From positions 667,782 to 731,781 of the forward strand of contig NZ_JBFABG010000003.1 of NCBI RefSeq assembly GCF_040640215.1: 64,000 nucleotides of DNA. The letters run 5' to 3'. The position numbers and the translations under genes were made by a program. A model generated the notes under the pieces. That model worked only from the letters and a program-made list of their open reading frames with translations. It had not been told where the DNA came from and did not search any database. The DNA comes from Actinosynnema sp040640215. GTDB lineage: Bacteria > Actinomycetota > Actinomycetes > Mycobacteriales > Pseudonocardiaceae. Of the stretch, positions 8,158 to 15,435 are shown piece after piece (positions within the stretch are counted from its first letter, which is position 1; each line of letters starts with the position of its first letter).

Positions 8158-8209
8158 GTGCTCGTCGGTGCTCGTCGTAGCGGTCGTTGCGGTCAACGTT
8201 GCGGTCAAG
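8158..8209. repeat. Left-end tandem repeats (candidate Int/Xis arm sites)
   Basis: Two copies of GTGCTCGTCG (8158-8167, 8168-8177) are followed by two 12-bp units with core GTTGCGGTCAA (8186-8197, 8198-8209). The same TTGCGGTC core, again with 12-bp spacing, recurs at 20981-21004 just inside the other end. Symmetrical placement near both att sites points to recombinase or excisionase arm binding. Confidence 0.65.
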
Positions 8210-8892
8210 ACGAGCTCCCTCAACCTAGCTTGCACACAGGTCCGAACCGAGCCACGTCCACTGAAACCCTGAACCCGCGGATCGCGGATCTTGACCAATC
8301 GTGGCTTGCCGACACCTGTCGACAACCACCACTGCCTGCATGATTCCCGGTCGCGAACGACCAAGATGGACGATCCAACCCGGTCGTTCGCCGTTGTTTG
8401 TCGGGGATAAGTCGGGGATCTGATCTTGGACTGGGTGAGGCCAAGTTCCATCGTGCTGAACTACGGCACTGGCCGTTTGTGCTGTTAGGAAGGCGCTTCG
8501 GCAACTCACCCCGTCCGCTGTTCTGTGGATGTTCCGCAAGCACCAGTCATCCTCGACGGGCATGGTCAGCGCTCCACGATGACGGGAGCTGGCGGGCCGG
8601 TCGGCCGCTGTCCCGCTCGCCCAGCCTCGGCCCTACCTCCCGTCGCCGGGCGCAGGTGGGTGGCCGCCAAACCGGGCACCGTCCGCTTGCCCAGGCGACA
8701 CAGTGAGGGCCGAAAAGGACTTGGCGGGCGGGGAGAACAAAGCGCGGCCGCCCGGTCCGCCAGCTTCTCGGCCCACAATCTGACGGATTGTTGGCCGCCT
8801 CCCCTGTCATCTATCGACGTCTGTTAGCACCTACCACCACCAGCACGCTTAGCGTCCGCGAACGATCACTGTTGATCGTGCTCCCTGGTCGT

Positions 8893-9317
8893 CTGCCGTC
8901 GTTTTGTGGGGCAAAAGTGTGGCATGGATCTTGTCCCGCCCGACCACACCACACCTTCCCGGAGGCAAGCCTGTGGGCTGGTCGATGCCGCCAAGGCGTC
9001 GAGCTGTCCACAGGCGCGGCAGCCGAGCGCCCCGACCACCGCTCCGGCCCACCACTTGGCGCTCGTTCCGACCTGCTACCTCGGGATTAGAGCGAGACGC
9101 TTGTCATCATCCGCCATGCTTGGCGCATATCGCTCCTCACCTGGGCTGATGCGCCGAACCGGTTGAGCGTTGCTGACTGTCCGCTGCAGTAATCTGCCGT
9201 CGTTTCATGCGGGTAAGGCATGGAGATGATCTCCACTCTTGCCATTGGCAAGCCTACGAGCTGTTCGATGCCGTCAAGCTGTTAACCTATTTACAGGTGA
9301 CAGCCGAGCGCCTGACC
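8893..9317. repeat. Imperfect direct duplication of a non-coding block
   Basis: Copy 1 (8893-9037) and copy 2 (9194-9317) share CTGCCGTCGTTT, GGCATGGA, GGCAAGCCT, TCGATGCCG(C/T)CAAG and ACAGG ... CAGCCGAGCGCC in the same order, with small indels and many substitutions between. Neither copy has a consistent open frame across the shared parts. It is an old tandem duplication of unknown purpose. Confidence 0.6.
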
Positions 9318-9378
9318 TTCGTTTTAGGAACCACTCGATGCCCACCTCAAGCTCGGTCGGCCACACGGACCGCTTACG

Positions 9379-10068
9379 TTAAACCGTTATTACATCGCAC
9401 TCGTCAATAATCCTCGCAAGGAAACTGAGGGTGGCCAATTGTTCTAGGGCAAAATTTTCCGCCCACTCGCCGGTTTCGTGTGTAGCGGGATTGCGAATAG
9501 CCCAAAAGCATGCAAAACCCAACTGCCCTGCACCTCGCTGCAAGCTCTGAATCGTCGGATCGGATTGATCCCCCTTCACGCGCAGTCGTGGATTCGATGA
9601 GTCGGGCGGATTTTCCGAGAAACACCTTCCGATCAATTTGTCATCAGATATATCTCTACGGCCAACCTTGTCTTGTAGGTGTGCGTTGATTGCGGTAGCC
9701 GCAGTCTGTACTGCTGCACGGTAATGCCTGGACTGCCAGAAGGTTCGCGCGGCGTCCCATACCCACGGGTGAAGCTGGTCGGCCGACATGTTGGGTGCAA
9801 TCGGCTTGAGTCGATTTTCGATTTCTCCCCAGTCGTCGAGGACGCCAATCCCGCGCCAGGTGGCACTTTTAAGGCGAAGAAACTCGGGATATCCGAAATT
9901 TTCCACGCTCTGCACTCTGACTCCAACGGCACGTAGGATTTTCAAAACCGTGGGCGTTAGTCGGTCGAGTGCACTTGCCTGATACCAGTCGTAGTTCTGC
10001 AGTTGATCAACTTCATCAAACTGCTCGCAGTACTCAATCAACTTTTCTTTAGCCCACTTCGTGTCCAT
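9379..10068 (-). CDS. TIGR02391/Ymh-type HEPN protein
   Basis: 229 residues. The C-terminal half matches the Ymh/TIGR02391 pattern: LHPWVWDAARTFW, HYRAAVQTAATAIN, a GQLGF...FWA segment and IRNPATHETGEW, then ALEQLATLSFLARIIDEC. RNPATH (192-197) fits the RX4H catalytic motif of HEPN ribonucleases, which are frequent toxins or abortive-infection effectors. The gene is visibly AT-richer than its neighbours and stands alone, with no antitoxin-like partner adjacent, which suggests recent acquisition as cargo of the element. The ATG at 10068 has no strong SD, so the exact start is open. RNase activity is inferred. Confidence 0.75.
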   Translation of the reverse strand: MDTKWAKEKLIEYCEQFDEVDQLQNYDWYQASALDRLTPTVLKILRAVGVRVQSVENFGYPEFLRLKSATWRGIGVLDDWGEIENRLKPIAPNMSADQLHPWVWDAARTFWQSRHYRAAVQTAATAINAHLQDKVGRRDISDDKLIGRCFSENPPDSSNPRLRVKGDQSDPTIQSLQRGAGQLGFACFWAIRNPATHETGEWAENFALEQLATLSFLARIIDECDVITV

Positions 10069-10591
10069 GGAACGTGAGCTTAGTCTCCACGCGAGGGGCT
10101 TCGTATCATCCCGCCGACCTGGCTCGTCCCAACCGCGCGTGTCAAGGGGGCACCTTCCGTCACAGCAGGCGCATTGCGCTGGGTCTGCCCCCTTGACGCG
10201 TGTGGTTGCCCTTGGGGAGGTCGGCGGGATGACACGAAGCCCCGGCCCACGCTGATAGCCGAGCTAGCGGTGTCCCCTGGTCATCCTGCTGGCCTGCCCG
10301 TCCGGCGAGGACATGCTTTGCTCTTGCGGTCGCCTTCGGGGGTCGCTGGCCGTTCCTCGCCGACGTCGGGACCGGCGCCCTTCCTCGCGTGGCACGCCCG
10401 CGGGCCGCCAGGCCCGCTTGGGCGTGCCGCACTACAGGGGCGTCGATCCTTCGACGTCGGTTGGGCACCAACGGCCAGCGGCCCCCGGAGGGGGCCGCCT
10501 TGACCAAGAAAAGAAACTCTGAACACGCCCGGTGAGGGACTGCGGTGCCCCATGAGCGGAAGCGGGCTGGTGGTCTGGGCCGTTCTACGTG
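10069..10591. other. Structured non-coding gap, candidate sso or transfer locus
   Basis: No credible gene. The interval contains the large inverted repeat at 10095-10243, a 16-bp-class hairpin at 10391-10428 (GGCACGCCC plus GCGGGCC arms around a 4-nt loop), an IR at 10441-10456 (CGTCGA/TCGACG) and a perfect 9-bp stem at 10478-10498 (GCGGCCCCC/GGGGGCCGC, 3-nt loop). Such density of folding is typical of single-strand origins of rolling-circle replicons or of clt loci recognised by TraB. Confidence 0.5.
10095..10243. repeat. Large inverted repeat, 58-bp arms
   Basis: The left arm 10095-10152 pairs with the right arm 10186-10243 with only short mismatched stretches (about 10 central positions and a few single changes). 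The loop is 33 nt and itself contains the small palindrome GCGC-ATT-GCGC. The arm ends are perfectly paired (GGGGCTTCGT with ACGAAGCCCC; GTCAAGGGGGCA with TGCCCCCTTGAC). On single-stranded DNA it would form a long hairpin. Confidence 0.85.
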
Positions 10592-10855
10592 TCACCAGTC
10601 GTCGGGGTCGTTGTCGCGCTTCTTCTGAGGCACATAGGCGACTACCTCGAACAGGTCCTCGAAGGTGAACGGCTTGAGCACGGTGACCGCTCCCGCGATG
10701 AACGCTGAGCCTGGCCGCATGACGCCCTCAAGCACGCGTTGCAGCGAACTGCGGTTGACCTCCATGGCCTTGGCCAGGCCGTAGACGCTGGTATAGCCGG
10801 CAAGCGTCGACGCTTTGCGGAAGTTGTCGATTCGCAGACGGATGGTCATCGCCAT
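10592..10855 (-). CDS. Small Cro/XRE-like HTH protein
   Basis: About 87 residues: IRLRIDNFRKASTLAGYTSV, then YGLAKAMEVNRSSLQRVLEG, a helix-turn-helix, then a C-terminal tail with FTFEDLFEVVAYVP and a charged KKRDNDPDDW end. This is typical of small repressors or accessory DNA-binding proteins in actinomycete elements. ATG 10855 is chosen (VRMAMT frame); GTG 10861 and ATG 10849 are alternatives. It is followed by the structured gap and preceded on the same strand by a hypothetical gene, with 37 bp between them. A role in copy control is possible but not shown. Confidence 0.65.
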   Translation of the reverse strand: MAMTIRLRIDNFRKASTLAGYTSVYGLAKAMEVNRSSLQRVLEGVMRPGSAFIAGAVTVLKPFTFEDLFEVVAYVPQKKRDNDPDDW

Positions 10856-10892
10856 ACGCACCCCACGACCGTGTGACCAAGGCTGTCGGGGT

Positions 10893-11186
10893 TCATACGC
10901 GCATGAGTGGACACGCCTGCCACAACTCCGCACCTTCGCCATGACCTTCGGATGGCTCCCCTGTGATCATCGCGACGAGCCGGCAGTCAAGGGCTGCGGC
11001 ATTGCTGACGAAGGCCAGGGCATCTTCGGTGCTATGGGTGGCGTAGGTCGACCTCCCGTCGGCGAACAGGATCAGCACGTACCGGGGGAACGCTTCGATT
11101 ATCCACGCCGCGACCTCGTTGTCCTCGTCCACAACCGCATGGATGACCGGCGGACCCTGGATAGTCGGGCAAGGTGGTGACGTCAT
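10893..11186 (-). CDS. Hypothetical protein
   Basis: 97 residues with no family I recognise. The central part (VIHAVVDEDNEVAAWIIEAF, then YVLILFADGRSTYATHSTED) alternates strands and helices like a small alpha/beta domain, and codon use is actinobacterial. ATG 11186 has GGAG about 9 nt upstream; an upstream ATG at 11204 is possible. It lies between the XRE/TPR regulator and the small HTH gene, all leftward, so they may be cotranscribed. Confidence 0.5.
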   Translation of the reverse strand: MTSPPCPTIQGPPVIHAVVDEDNEVAAWIIEAFPRYVLILFADGRSTYATHSTEDALAFVSNAAALDCRLVAMITGEPSEGHGEGAELWQACPLMRV

Positions 11187-11368
11187 GTGAGGCTGCTCCA
11201 TGTCGGCTGGTGGTGTGCCCACACTCTTGGGCCGACACGGGGTGATTCCATCCCGATTACCGATAGATCTAGTGGCGGTGCCGCTATCCGCAGATCAACG
11301 CCTACCGCCGATAGATCATGACCAAACGGTCGGGTGACCTGTGGGCAGCATCCGCAGAGGCTCCGGCG

Positions 11369-12904
11369 TCACGCCTGGGTTCGTGGCCCCATCGCGGGCA
11401 GGAGTGCGGCGGAGACGTCCAGGAAGTCACGGACGGCGGGCGACTCGCGGTGGTCACGCAGGCGGTTGCGGAGGTCGGCGACGGCTTCAACGGACCGGGA
11501 GGACTTGACAGTCGCGGCGAGCTTGGCGGCGGCCATGCCAGCGGATGCGGCGGCTTCCAGGTCGTGGCGGTCGATCGCGGAGCGGGACAGGGCGGCCTGG
11601 GCCATGGAGCCCCGGCGGGCGCGGTTCTGGCGTTCCGATTCGGCGATCGAGAGGCCGGCGAAGTGGGCGGCCTCGTCGGGGCGCTGGAGGTCGCGGAAGG
11701 TGTGGGCGTACTCGCCGTTGAGATAGGCCGGGTCGATGAACCTCGCCCACTCTGGTTCGGTGTCGGGCTCGACATCGGCGAACGCGGTTTCCGACAGGTG
11801 CACGCTGCGGGCGGCTGCCTTGGCGTCGCCCATCGCTGCCTCGGCGCGGCCCTGCAACGCCCAGAGGTCGGCCAGGCAGGCATCGGAGTGGCCGTGGGCG
11901 AGTCCGGCGCGCCCGGCCTTGGCCAACTGGATGGCGTGGTCGGGATTGCCGGTGAGGGTGGCCTGGTCGGACAGGCCCGCCAGGACGTGGGCACCCAGCT
12001 CGGGGCTGCCGGCGGCCTGGGCCAGGCGCAGGGACTGGATGAGGTAGCGCTGGGCCAGGGAGTGTTCCCCGTTGTCGAACGCCATCCACCCGAGCAGGTA
12101 GAGCTGTTCCGCTGCTGCTTCGAACAGCGCGCGGCCGTTCTCGGTGGTCGGGTCGTTGCTGCGGAGCAAGGGCACGACCTGGGAGGTCAGGTAGCTGGAG
12201 AGCTGTTCGCGGGCGTGGCCTCCACCGCGCATGACGTCGAGTTCCTGGAACACGCCGAACGTGCGGCGGATGGCCTCGACCTGTTCGCTGCTGATCTTTC
12301 CTCGCGCGGCTCCGGCCTCGTCCAGGGTGGCGAGCAGCCAGTCACGGCTAGGGGCGACGGATGCGGCGACGCTGAACAGCGCGCCCGTGAGGAAGGTCCT
12401 GCGCTCCATGTCGTGCCTCCCGAGTTCGGCAACCACTTCCACCGTAGACGGGAGCGATGCCGCGTACGAGAGCCCGAGGTCGGCTAGTGATCTATCTTGC
12501 GTCCCTTGGGTTTCCGCATCACCGACTTCGAACGCTCCCCCGTTGAACCACCGCAGGTACTGCGGCACGTGGAGGGCGTCGCACCACCGTTCCAGGCGTT
12601 CCAGGTCGGTGACCGGGCGGCGGGTGCGTTCGATCTCGCTGACCCGGCCTTGAGACAGGTCGAGCCAGACGGCGAGGGTTGTTTGCGGCAGTGTGGGGAT
12701 CTGGGCCTGGCGGTAGGCGTGGAGGACCTGGCCGATGCTGCGGGACGCGAACGCCTCACGGATCGCGTGTTGGTTCCAGAACTCGGCGGGCAGCATAGGG
12801 GCGTGCATGGTGTGTGCGGCTGCGCATCGGCCGCACTGCGTGCCCTGGTTGTCGCTCGCCAACCAGGTGTCACACGTGCGACAACGACGCTTGCCCGTGC
12901 CCAC
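11369..12904 (-). CDS. XRE-family regulator with zinc ribbon and TPR-like domain
   Basis: 511 residues. The N-terminus carries a CxxC...CxxC zinc ribbon (CRTCDTWLASDNQGTQCGRC), then a helix-turn-helix around TTLAVWLDLSQGRVSEIERT, and then about 350 residues of helical TPR-like repeats. This layout is common in regulators of actinomycete integrative elements and development, where the helical part senses a ligand or peptide. GTG 12904 has a GAGGGGG site just upstream. It is transcribed away from the 13075 gene, so 12905-13074 should hold divergent promoters. Whether it activates rep-xis-int, as Pra does in pSAM2, is unknown. Confidence 0.8.
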   Translation of the reverse strand: MGTGKRRCRTCDTWLASDNQGTQCGRCAAAHTMHAPMLPAEFWNQHAIREAFASRSIGQVLHAYRQAQIPTLPQTTLAVWLDLSQGRVSEIERTRRPVTDLERLERWCDALHVPQYLRWFNGGAFEVGDAETQGTQDRSLADLGLSYAASLPSTVEVVAELGRHDMERRTFLTGALFSVAASVAPSRDWLLATLDEAGAARGKISSEQVEAIRRTFGVFQELDVMRGGGHAREQLSSYLTSQVVPLLRSNDPTTENGRALFEAAAEQLYLLGWMAFDNGEHSLAQRYLIQSLRLAQAAGSPELGAHVLAGLSDQATLTGNPDHAIQLAKAGRAGLAHGHSDACLADLWALQGRAEAAMGDAKAAARSVHLSETAFADVEPDTEPEWARFIDPAYLNGEYAHTFRDLQRPDEAAHFAGLSIAESERQNRARRGSMAQAALSRSAIDRHDLEAAASAGMAAAKLAATVKSSRSVEAVADLRNRLRDHRESPAVRDFLDVSAALLPAMGPRTQA

Positions 12905-13074
12905 CGATGCCCCCTCGTCCGACTGCCTGTATTCGGAGTGTAACCCGACGACTACTGCGCTGAGCTGCGGTTAGTGGTGCACCCGATAGCCCCAATGGTC
13001 ATCGGTATGGGATCGGCCTTGCGCGCGGGCGACTGTGGTTGTGGAAGTAGCAACCGAAGCGCGGAGGTGGGGCG

Positions 13075-13467
13075 ATGGGGTTCTACGTGCTGTTCCAACC
13101 CGAGGAGGACGCGGAGGCGACGTTGGTCGAGCACGCGCAGGGGCACCCGTCGTTGGTGGTGCTGTCTGCGGGTTCGCAGATCACGGTGCAGATCGCGGGC
13201 CGCGAGGGTGGCGCAGAGATGGCCATCAACTTCGCGCGGGAGTTGGCGCAAGCCGCTGCGGCGTTCGCGGACCGATGCCAGGCGTTGACGCGGCTCAAGC
13301 CGTTGGACTTCGAGGCGCTGGCCGCTGCGGTGGGCACGACCCCGGCGGAAGTCGACGAAGCGATCGGTCGACACGCCTTGGACGAAGACCCGCCCGTGGT
13401 GGTCGAGACACCGTGGTTCGCCGAGACCGGCGCGGGACCGCCCGTGTCGCCGGGAGGTTCGGCATGA
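13075..13467 (+). CDS. Hypothetical AICE protein
   Basis: 130 residues beginning MGFYVLFQPEEDAEATLVEH. It contains a helix FARELAQAAAAFADRCQAL, then LDFEALAAAVGTTPAEVDEA, which could be a small helix-turn-helix-like motif, and a Pro/Gly-rich tail. No family was recognised. ATG 13075 follows GAGGTGGGGCG, a good ribosome site. It is divergent from the XRE regulator. Confidence 0.6.
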   Translation: MGFYVLFQPEEDAEATLVEHAQGHPSLVVLSAGSQITVQIAGREGGAEMAINFARELAQAAAAFADRCQALTRLKPLDFEALAAAVGTTPAEVDEAIGRHALDEDPPVVVETPWFAETGAGPPVSPGGSA

Positions 13468-13531
13468 CCAGTTCGAGCGCGCTCGTGACGAGTGCGCACC
13501 ACAACAACCGATCATGTAGCCAACTGGGGGC

Positions 13532-13705
13532 ATGTTGTCCGGCGGCGAGAGCAAGTGGACAGACGAAGACTGGCGGGACATGCGTGCCGTGGTGGAGTTG
13601 ACGTTGGCGCGCATGGCGGACCTCAGCGACCGGCTTGACCGGATTGAGGATCGCCTGAAGTGGAGTCGAAAAGCTCAGCCTCCACGGCGGAAACGCGCCG
13701 GCTGA
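13532..13705 (+). CDS. 57-residue predicted coiled-coil protein
   Basis: A short frame reading MLSGGESKWTDEDWRDMRAV, VELTLARMADLSDRLDRIED, then a basic end RKAQPPRRKRAG. The middle has heptad-like hydrophobic spacing. It begins 65 bp after the previous gene with only a G-rich (CTGGGGG) upstream site. Its 3' end overlaps the convergent GntR gene by 83 bp, which lowers confidence. Composition (W, D, E, R rich and not random) supports coding. Confidence 0.45.
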   Translation: MLSGGESKWTDEDWRDMRAVVELTLARMADLSDRLDRIEDRLKWSRKAQPPRRKRAG

Positions 13706-14021
13706 GGTCGTCCAGGGCGTTGTTGATCCGCTCGAACATCTGCCGAAGCTCATGCGGTGAGGGACTGCTGTCCCCCGCATGGGCTTCCGGCTTTTTCACG
13801 ATCAGCGTCCCCTCGCCCTGGCGGGAGATCACCAGCCCTTCGGCGCGGAGCACGTCCAATGCCTTCTGCAACGTCATCACGGCGCGGCCGTACTTGGCTT
13901 GCAGCTCGGCCAGTGACGGAAGCTTGTCCCCCACCTGGGCGTCGTCGGACGCCACGAAGCGGCGCAGGTCGTCCGCGATCTGCTGGTAGGCCGGTCTGGG
14001 GTCCGTCGCGTCTAGAGCCAT
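13623..14021 (-). CDS. GntR-family repressor (KorSA-like)
   Basis: 132 residues. An N-terminal winged HTH of GntR type (PAYQQIADDLRRFVAS, GDKLPSLAELQAKYG, LQKALDVLRAEGLVISRQGEGTL split over 10-72) is followed by only a short C-terminal helix with heptads, without a full effector domain. That matches KorSA-type repressors of pSAM2-like elements, which silence transfer and activation genes. ATG 14021 faces the transfer operon starting at 14157; the spacer is packed with CTAG repeats that probably serve as its operator. Functional assignment is by analogy. Confidence 0.8.
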   Translation of the reverse strand: MALDATDPRPAYQQIADDLRRFVASDDAQVGDKLPSLAELQAKYGRAVMTLQKALDVLRAEGLVISRQGEGTLIVKKPEAHAGDSSPSPHELRQMFERINNALDDLSRRVSAVEAELFDSTSGDPQSGQAGR

Positions 14022-14110
14022 ACACGCACTGTAGCGGCAGAGCTAGCTGAGCTGGAAGTCACCTGATCGGCCTAGTGACCCTACTAGCTTCACTAGCTAT
14101 GTTGGTTCTA
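14012..14110. promoter_or_regulatory. CTAG-rich divergent operator region
   Basis: Six CTAG tetranucleotides fall within about 100 bp, including direct repeats ACTAGCT at 14083-14089 and 14092-14098 and GCTAGCT near 14042. CTAG is rare in actinobacterial DNA, so the cluster is striking. It lies between the GntR gene and the transfer genes, where an autoregulatory operator is expected. Confidence 0.6.
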
Positions 14111-14156
14111 GTGGGTGGGCGGCACCGGGTCGCCTGCATCGGGTGGAGGTTTCCAG

Positions 14157-14549
14157 ATGGCGTTGCAGGACTTGCCGGTCATGTTGAACGGCTACCGGCT
14201 GATGATCACCGAAGCTCCGGCCGCCAAGATGCGTGAGGCCGAAGACGGCACCGTGACACCGGTCGTGGACCGGATGTCCGGTGAGGTGCAGTACGTCGTC
14301 ACGTTGTTCGCCAAGCCGATGCCCATCGAGGGTCGGAAGGCGGGCAAGGGCGAGGAAATCCGCGTCAACCTGCCCGGCGACCCCGGCGAGGGGTTCGAAG
14401 AGGGCATGTACGTGGAGCTGGTCAACGTGGTCGTGAACACCTACGAGATCCCGGACCGCGTCGACCCGCGCAAGATCGCCTCGGCTGGTCTCTGGTTCAA
14501 GGCGGCCGGATTGAAGCCGGTGGCACGTCCGGTGCGCAGCGCGGCCTGA
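14157..14549 (+). CDS. Conserved AICE hypothetical protein
   Basis: 130 residues starting MALQDLPVMLNGYRLMITEA, with APAAKMREAEDGTVTPVVDR, VQYVVTLFAKP, and EIRVNLPGDPGEGFEEGMYV, predicted mostly beta. Similar proteins commonly open the transfer operon of actinomycete elements, upstream of traB. ATG 14157 is chosen over an upstream GTG at 14115 because GGTGGAGG lies just ahead of it. It is followed by a run of four small genes leading to the FtsK-like gene. Function unknown; a nucleic-acid-binding OB-like fold is a guess. Confidence 0.65.
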   Translation: MALQDLPVMLNGYRLMITEAPAAKMREAEDGTVTPVVDRMSGEVQYVVTLFAKPMPIEGRKAGKGEEIRVNLPGDPGEGFEEGMYVELVNVVVNTYEIPDRVDPRKIASAGLWFKAAGLKPVARPVRSAA

Positions 14550-14697
14550 TCGCCGCATCCTCGTTCGTCTTCTGACGCTTCCCCAAGCCGTTTCCTTGGG
14601 CTGCTTGTTCTTTGTCAATTCCACAGTGAGTAGAGCCATGCCTGAAACAGGGCGCACTTCGTTGGTGTGCCTACGTTTTCGAGATGAGGGGAGAACG

Positions 14698-14886
14698 ATG
14701 ACGACGGGACTGTTCCCGGTTCAGGTGTCGCCGGACGGTGACGCGCGGTTCACGTTCGGCCTGGTCATCGAGGTCGCTGACGTGCTGACGCGTCACGGGT
14801 TCCCTGACGCGAACACTCACGGCGCGGACCACGTGGCCTTGCGCCAAGCGCTGTTCCGGTTCCTCTACAACCCGGACAGGTGGTGA
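14698..14886 (+). CDS. Small conserved AICE protein
   Basis: 62 residues: MTTGLFPVQVSPDGDARFTF, GLVIEVADVLTRHGFP, ALRQALFRFLYNPDRW. Short proteins of this type recur between the first transfer gene and traB in AICEs. ATG 14698 has GGGGAG upstream. Its stop overlaps the next gene as GTGA, so the two are translationally coupled. No biochemical role known to me. Confidence 0.6.
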   Translation: MTTGLFPVQVSPDGDARFTFGLVIEVADVLTRHGFPDANTHGADHVALRQALFRFLYNPDRW

Positions 14887-15149
14887 CGGTGTCTGGCGCG
14901 AATAAGCGTGCCGAACAGAGGTACGCGAACTTGGTCAACTCGATCGACATGGTGACGGAGCAGTTCGAGCCGTTGGACAAGCTCATCGCGCGGATGCGGG
15001 AGAACCCGGCTCCTCCTGGGTCCTGGCGGGTCACGCCGCCGGACGAGCTTCGGAAGCTCCTAGACCAGGTCAAGCGCAATCTGACGGCTTTGAAGGACAA
15101 GGCGGCTCAGTACGAGACCGAACTCAAGACCCGTGAATGGAAGGTCTGA
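14883..15149 (+). CDS. Small helical AICE protein
   Basis: 88 residues, mostly helical: KRAEQRYANLVNSIDMVTEQ, then FEPLDKLIARMRENP, LRKLLDQVKRNLTALKDKAA. Heptad spacing suggests a coiled coil. GTG 14883 overlaps the previous stop (GTGA); GTG 14889 is an alternative. Its own stop overlaps the next start as TGATG, continuing the coupled chain. Confidence 0.55.
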   Translation: MTVSGANKRAEQRYANLVNSIDMVTEQFEPLDKLIARMRENPAPPGSWRVTPPDELRKLLDQVKRNLTALKDKAAQYETELKTREWKV

Positions 15150-15352
15150 TGTCGCAACAACTGATCACGGCGTTGGACTGCCTGGACAAGGCCATGCGTC
15201 AGCTCCGGCTGGCCACCTTGGACATCCCTTACCGGCGTGAGGGGTTCAAGGGCGACCACAACACGTTCGTGCGGTCAGTGGCGGTTCTGCGGACGTCGCT
15301 GTCGTACTCGCGTTCACAGCTCGAACCGCGTCGGCGGCGTTCGGGCAAGTAG
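15149..15352 (+). CDS. Small basic AICE protein
   Basis: 67 residues beginning MSQQLITALDCLDKAMRQLR and ending in a basic RRRRSGK tail. Its ATG overlaps the preceding stop (TGATG). It precedes the FtsK-like gene by 83 bp. No family recognised; a small DNA-associated protein is possible from composition. Confidence 0.55.
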   Translation: MSQQLITALDCLDKAMRQLRLATLDIPYRREGFKGDHNTFVRSVAVLRTSLSYSRSQLEPRRRRSGK

Positions 15353-15435
15353 CGCACAAGAAAGTCACGGCCACGGCCGGTCACCTCGTCTTGGTGGTCG
15401 GCCGTTGCCGTGCTCGAACCAGAGGGGGCAAGTAC

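Larger units (their letters stand above)
8102..9378. other. 1.28-kb gene-free left flank of the AICE
   Basis: No ORF here shows family motifs, sensible codon use or a ribosome site; those present on both strands are mutually overlapping. It holds a tandem 10-bp repeat (8158-8177), the 12-bp arm-type pair (8186-8209), a loose inverted repeat around 8353-8393, and two copies of an imperfect 125-145-bp duplication (8893-9037 and 9194-9317). It may contain attachment or transfer sites or the debris of former cargo. Confidence 0.55.

Noticed and set aside
10174..10503. 109-residue ORF in the structured gap of the AICE
   Set aside because: It runs across an inverted repeat and GC-rich hairpins, lacks a ribosome site and motifs, and competes with equal ORFs on the other strand.
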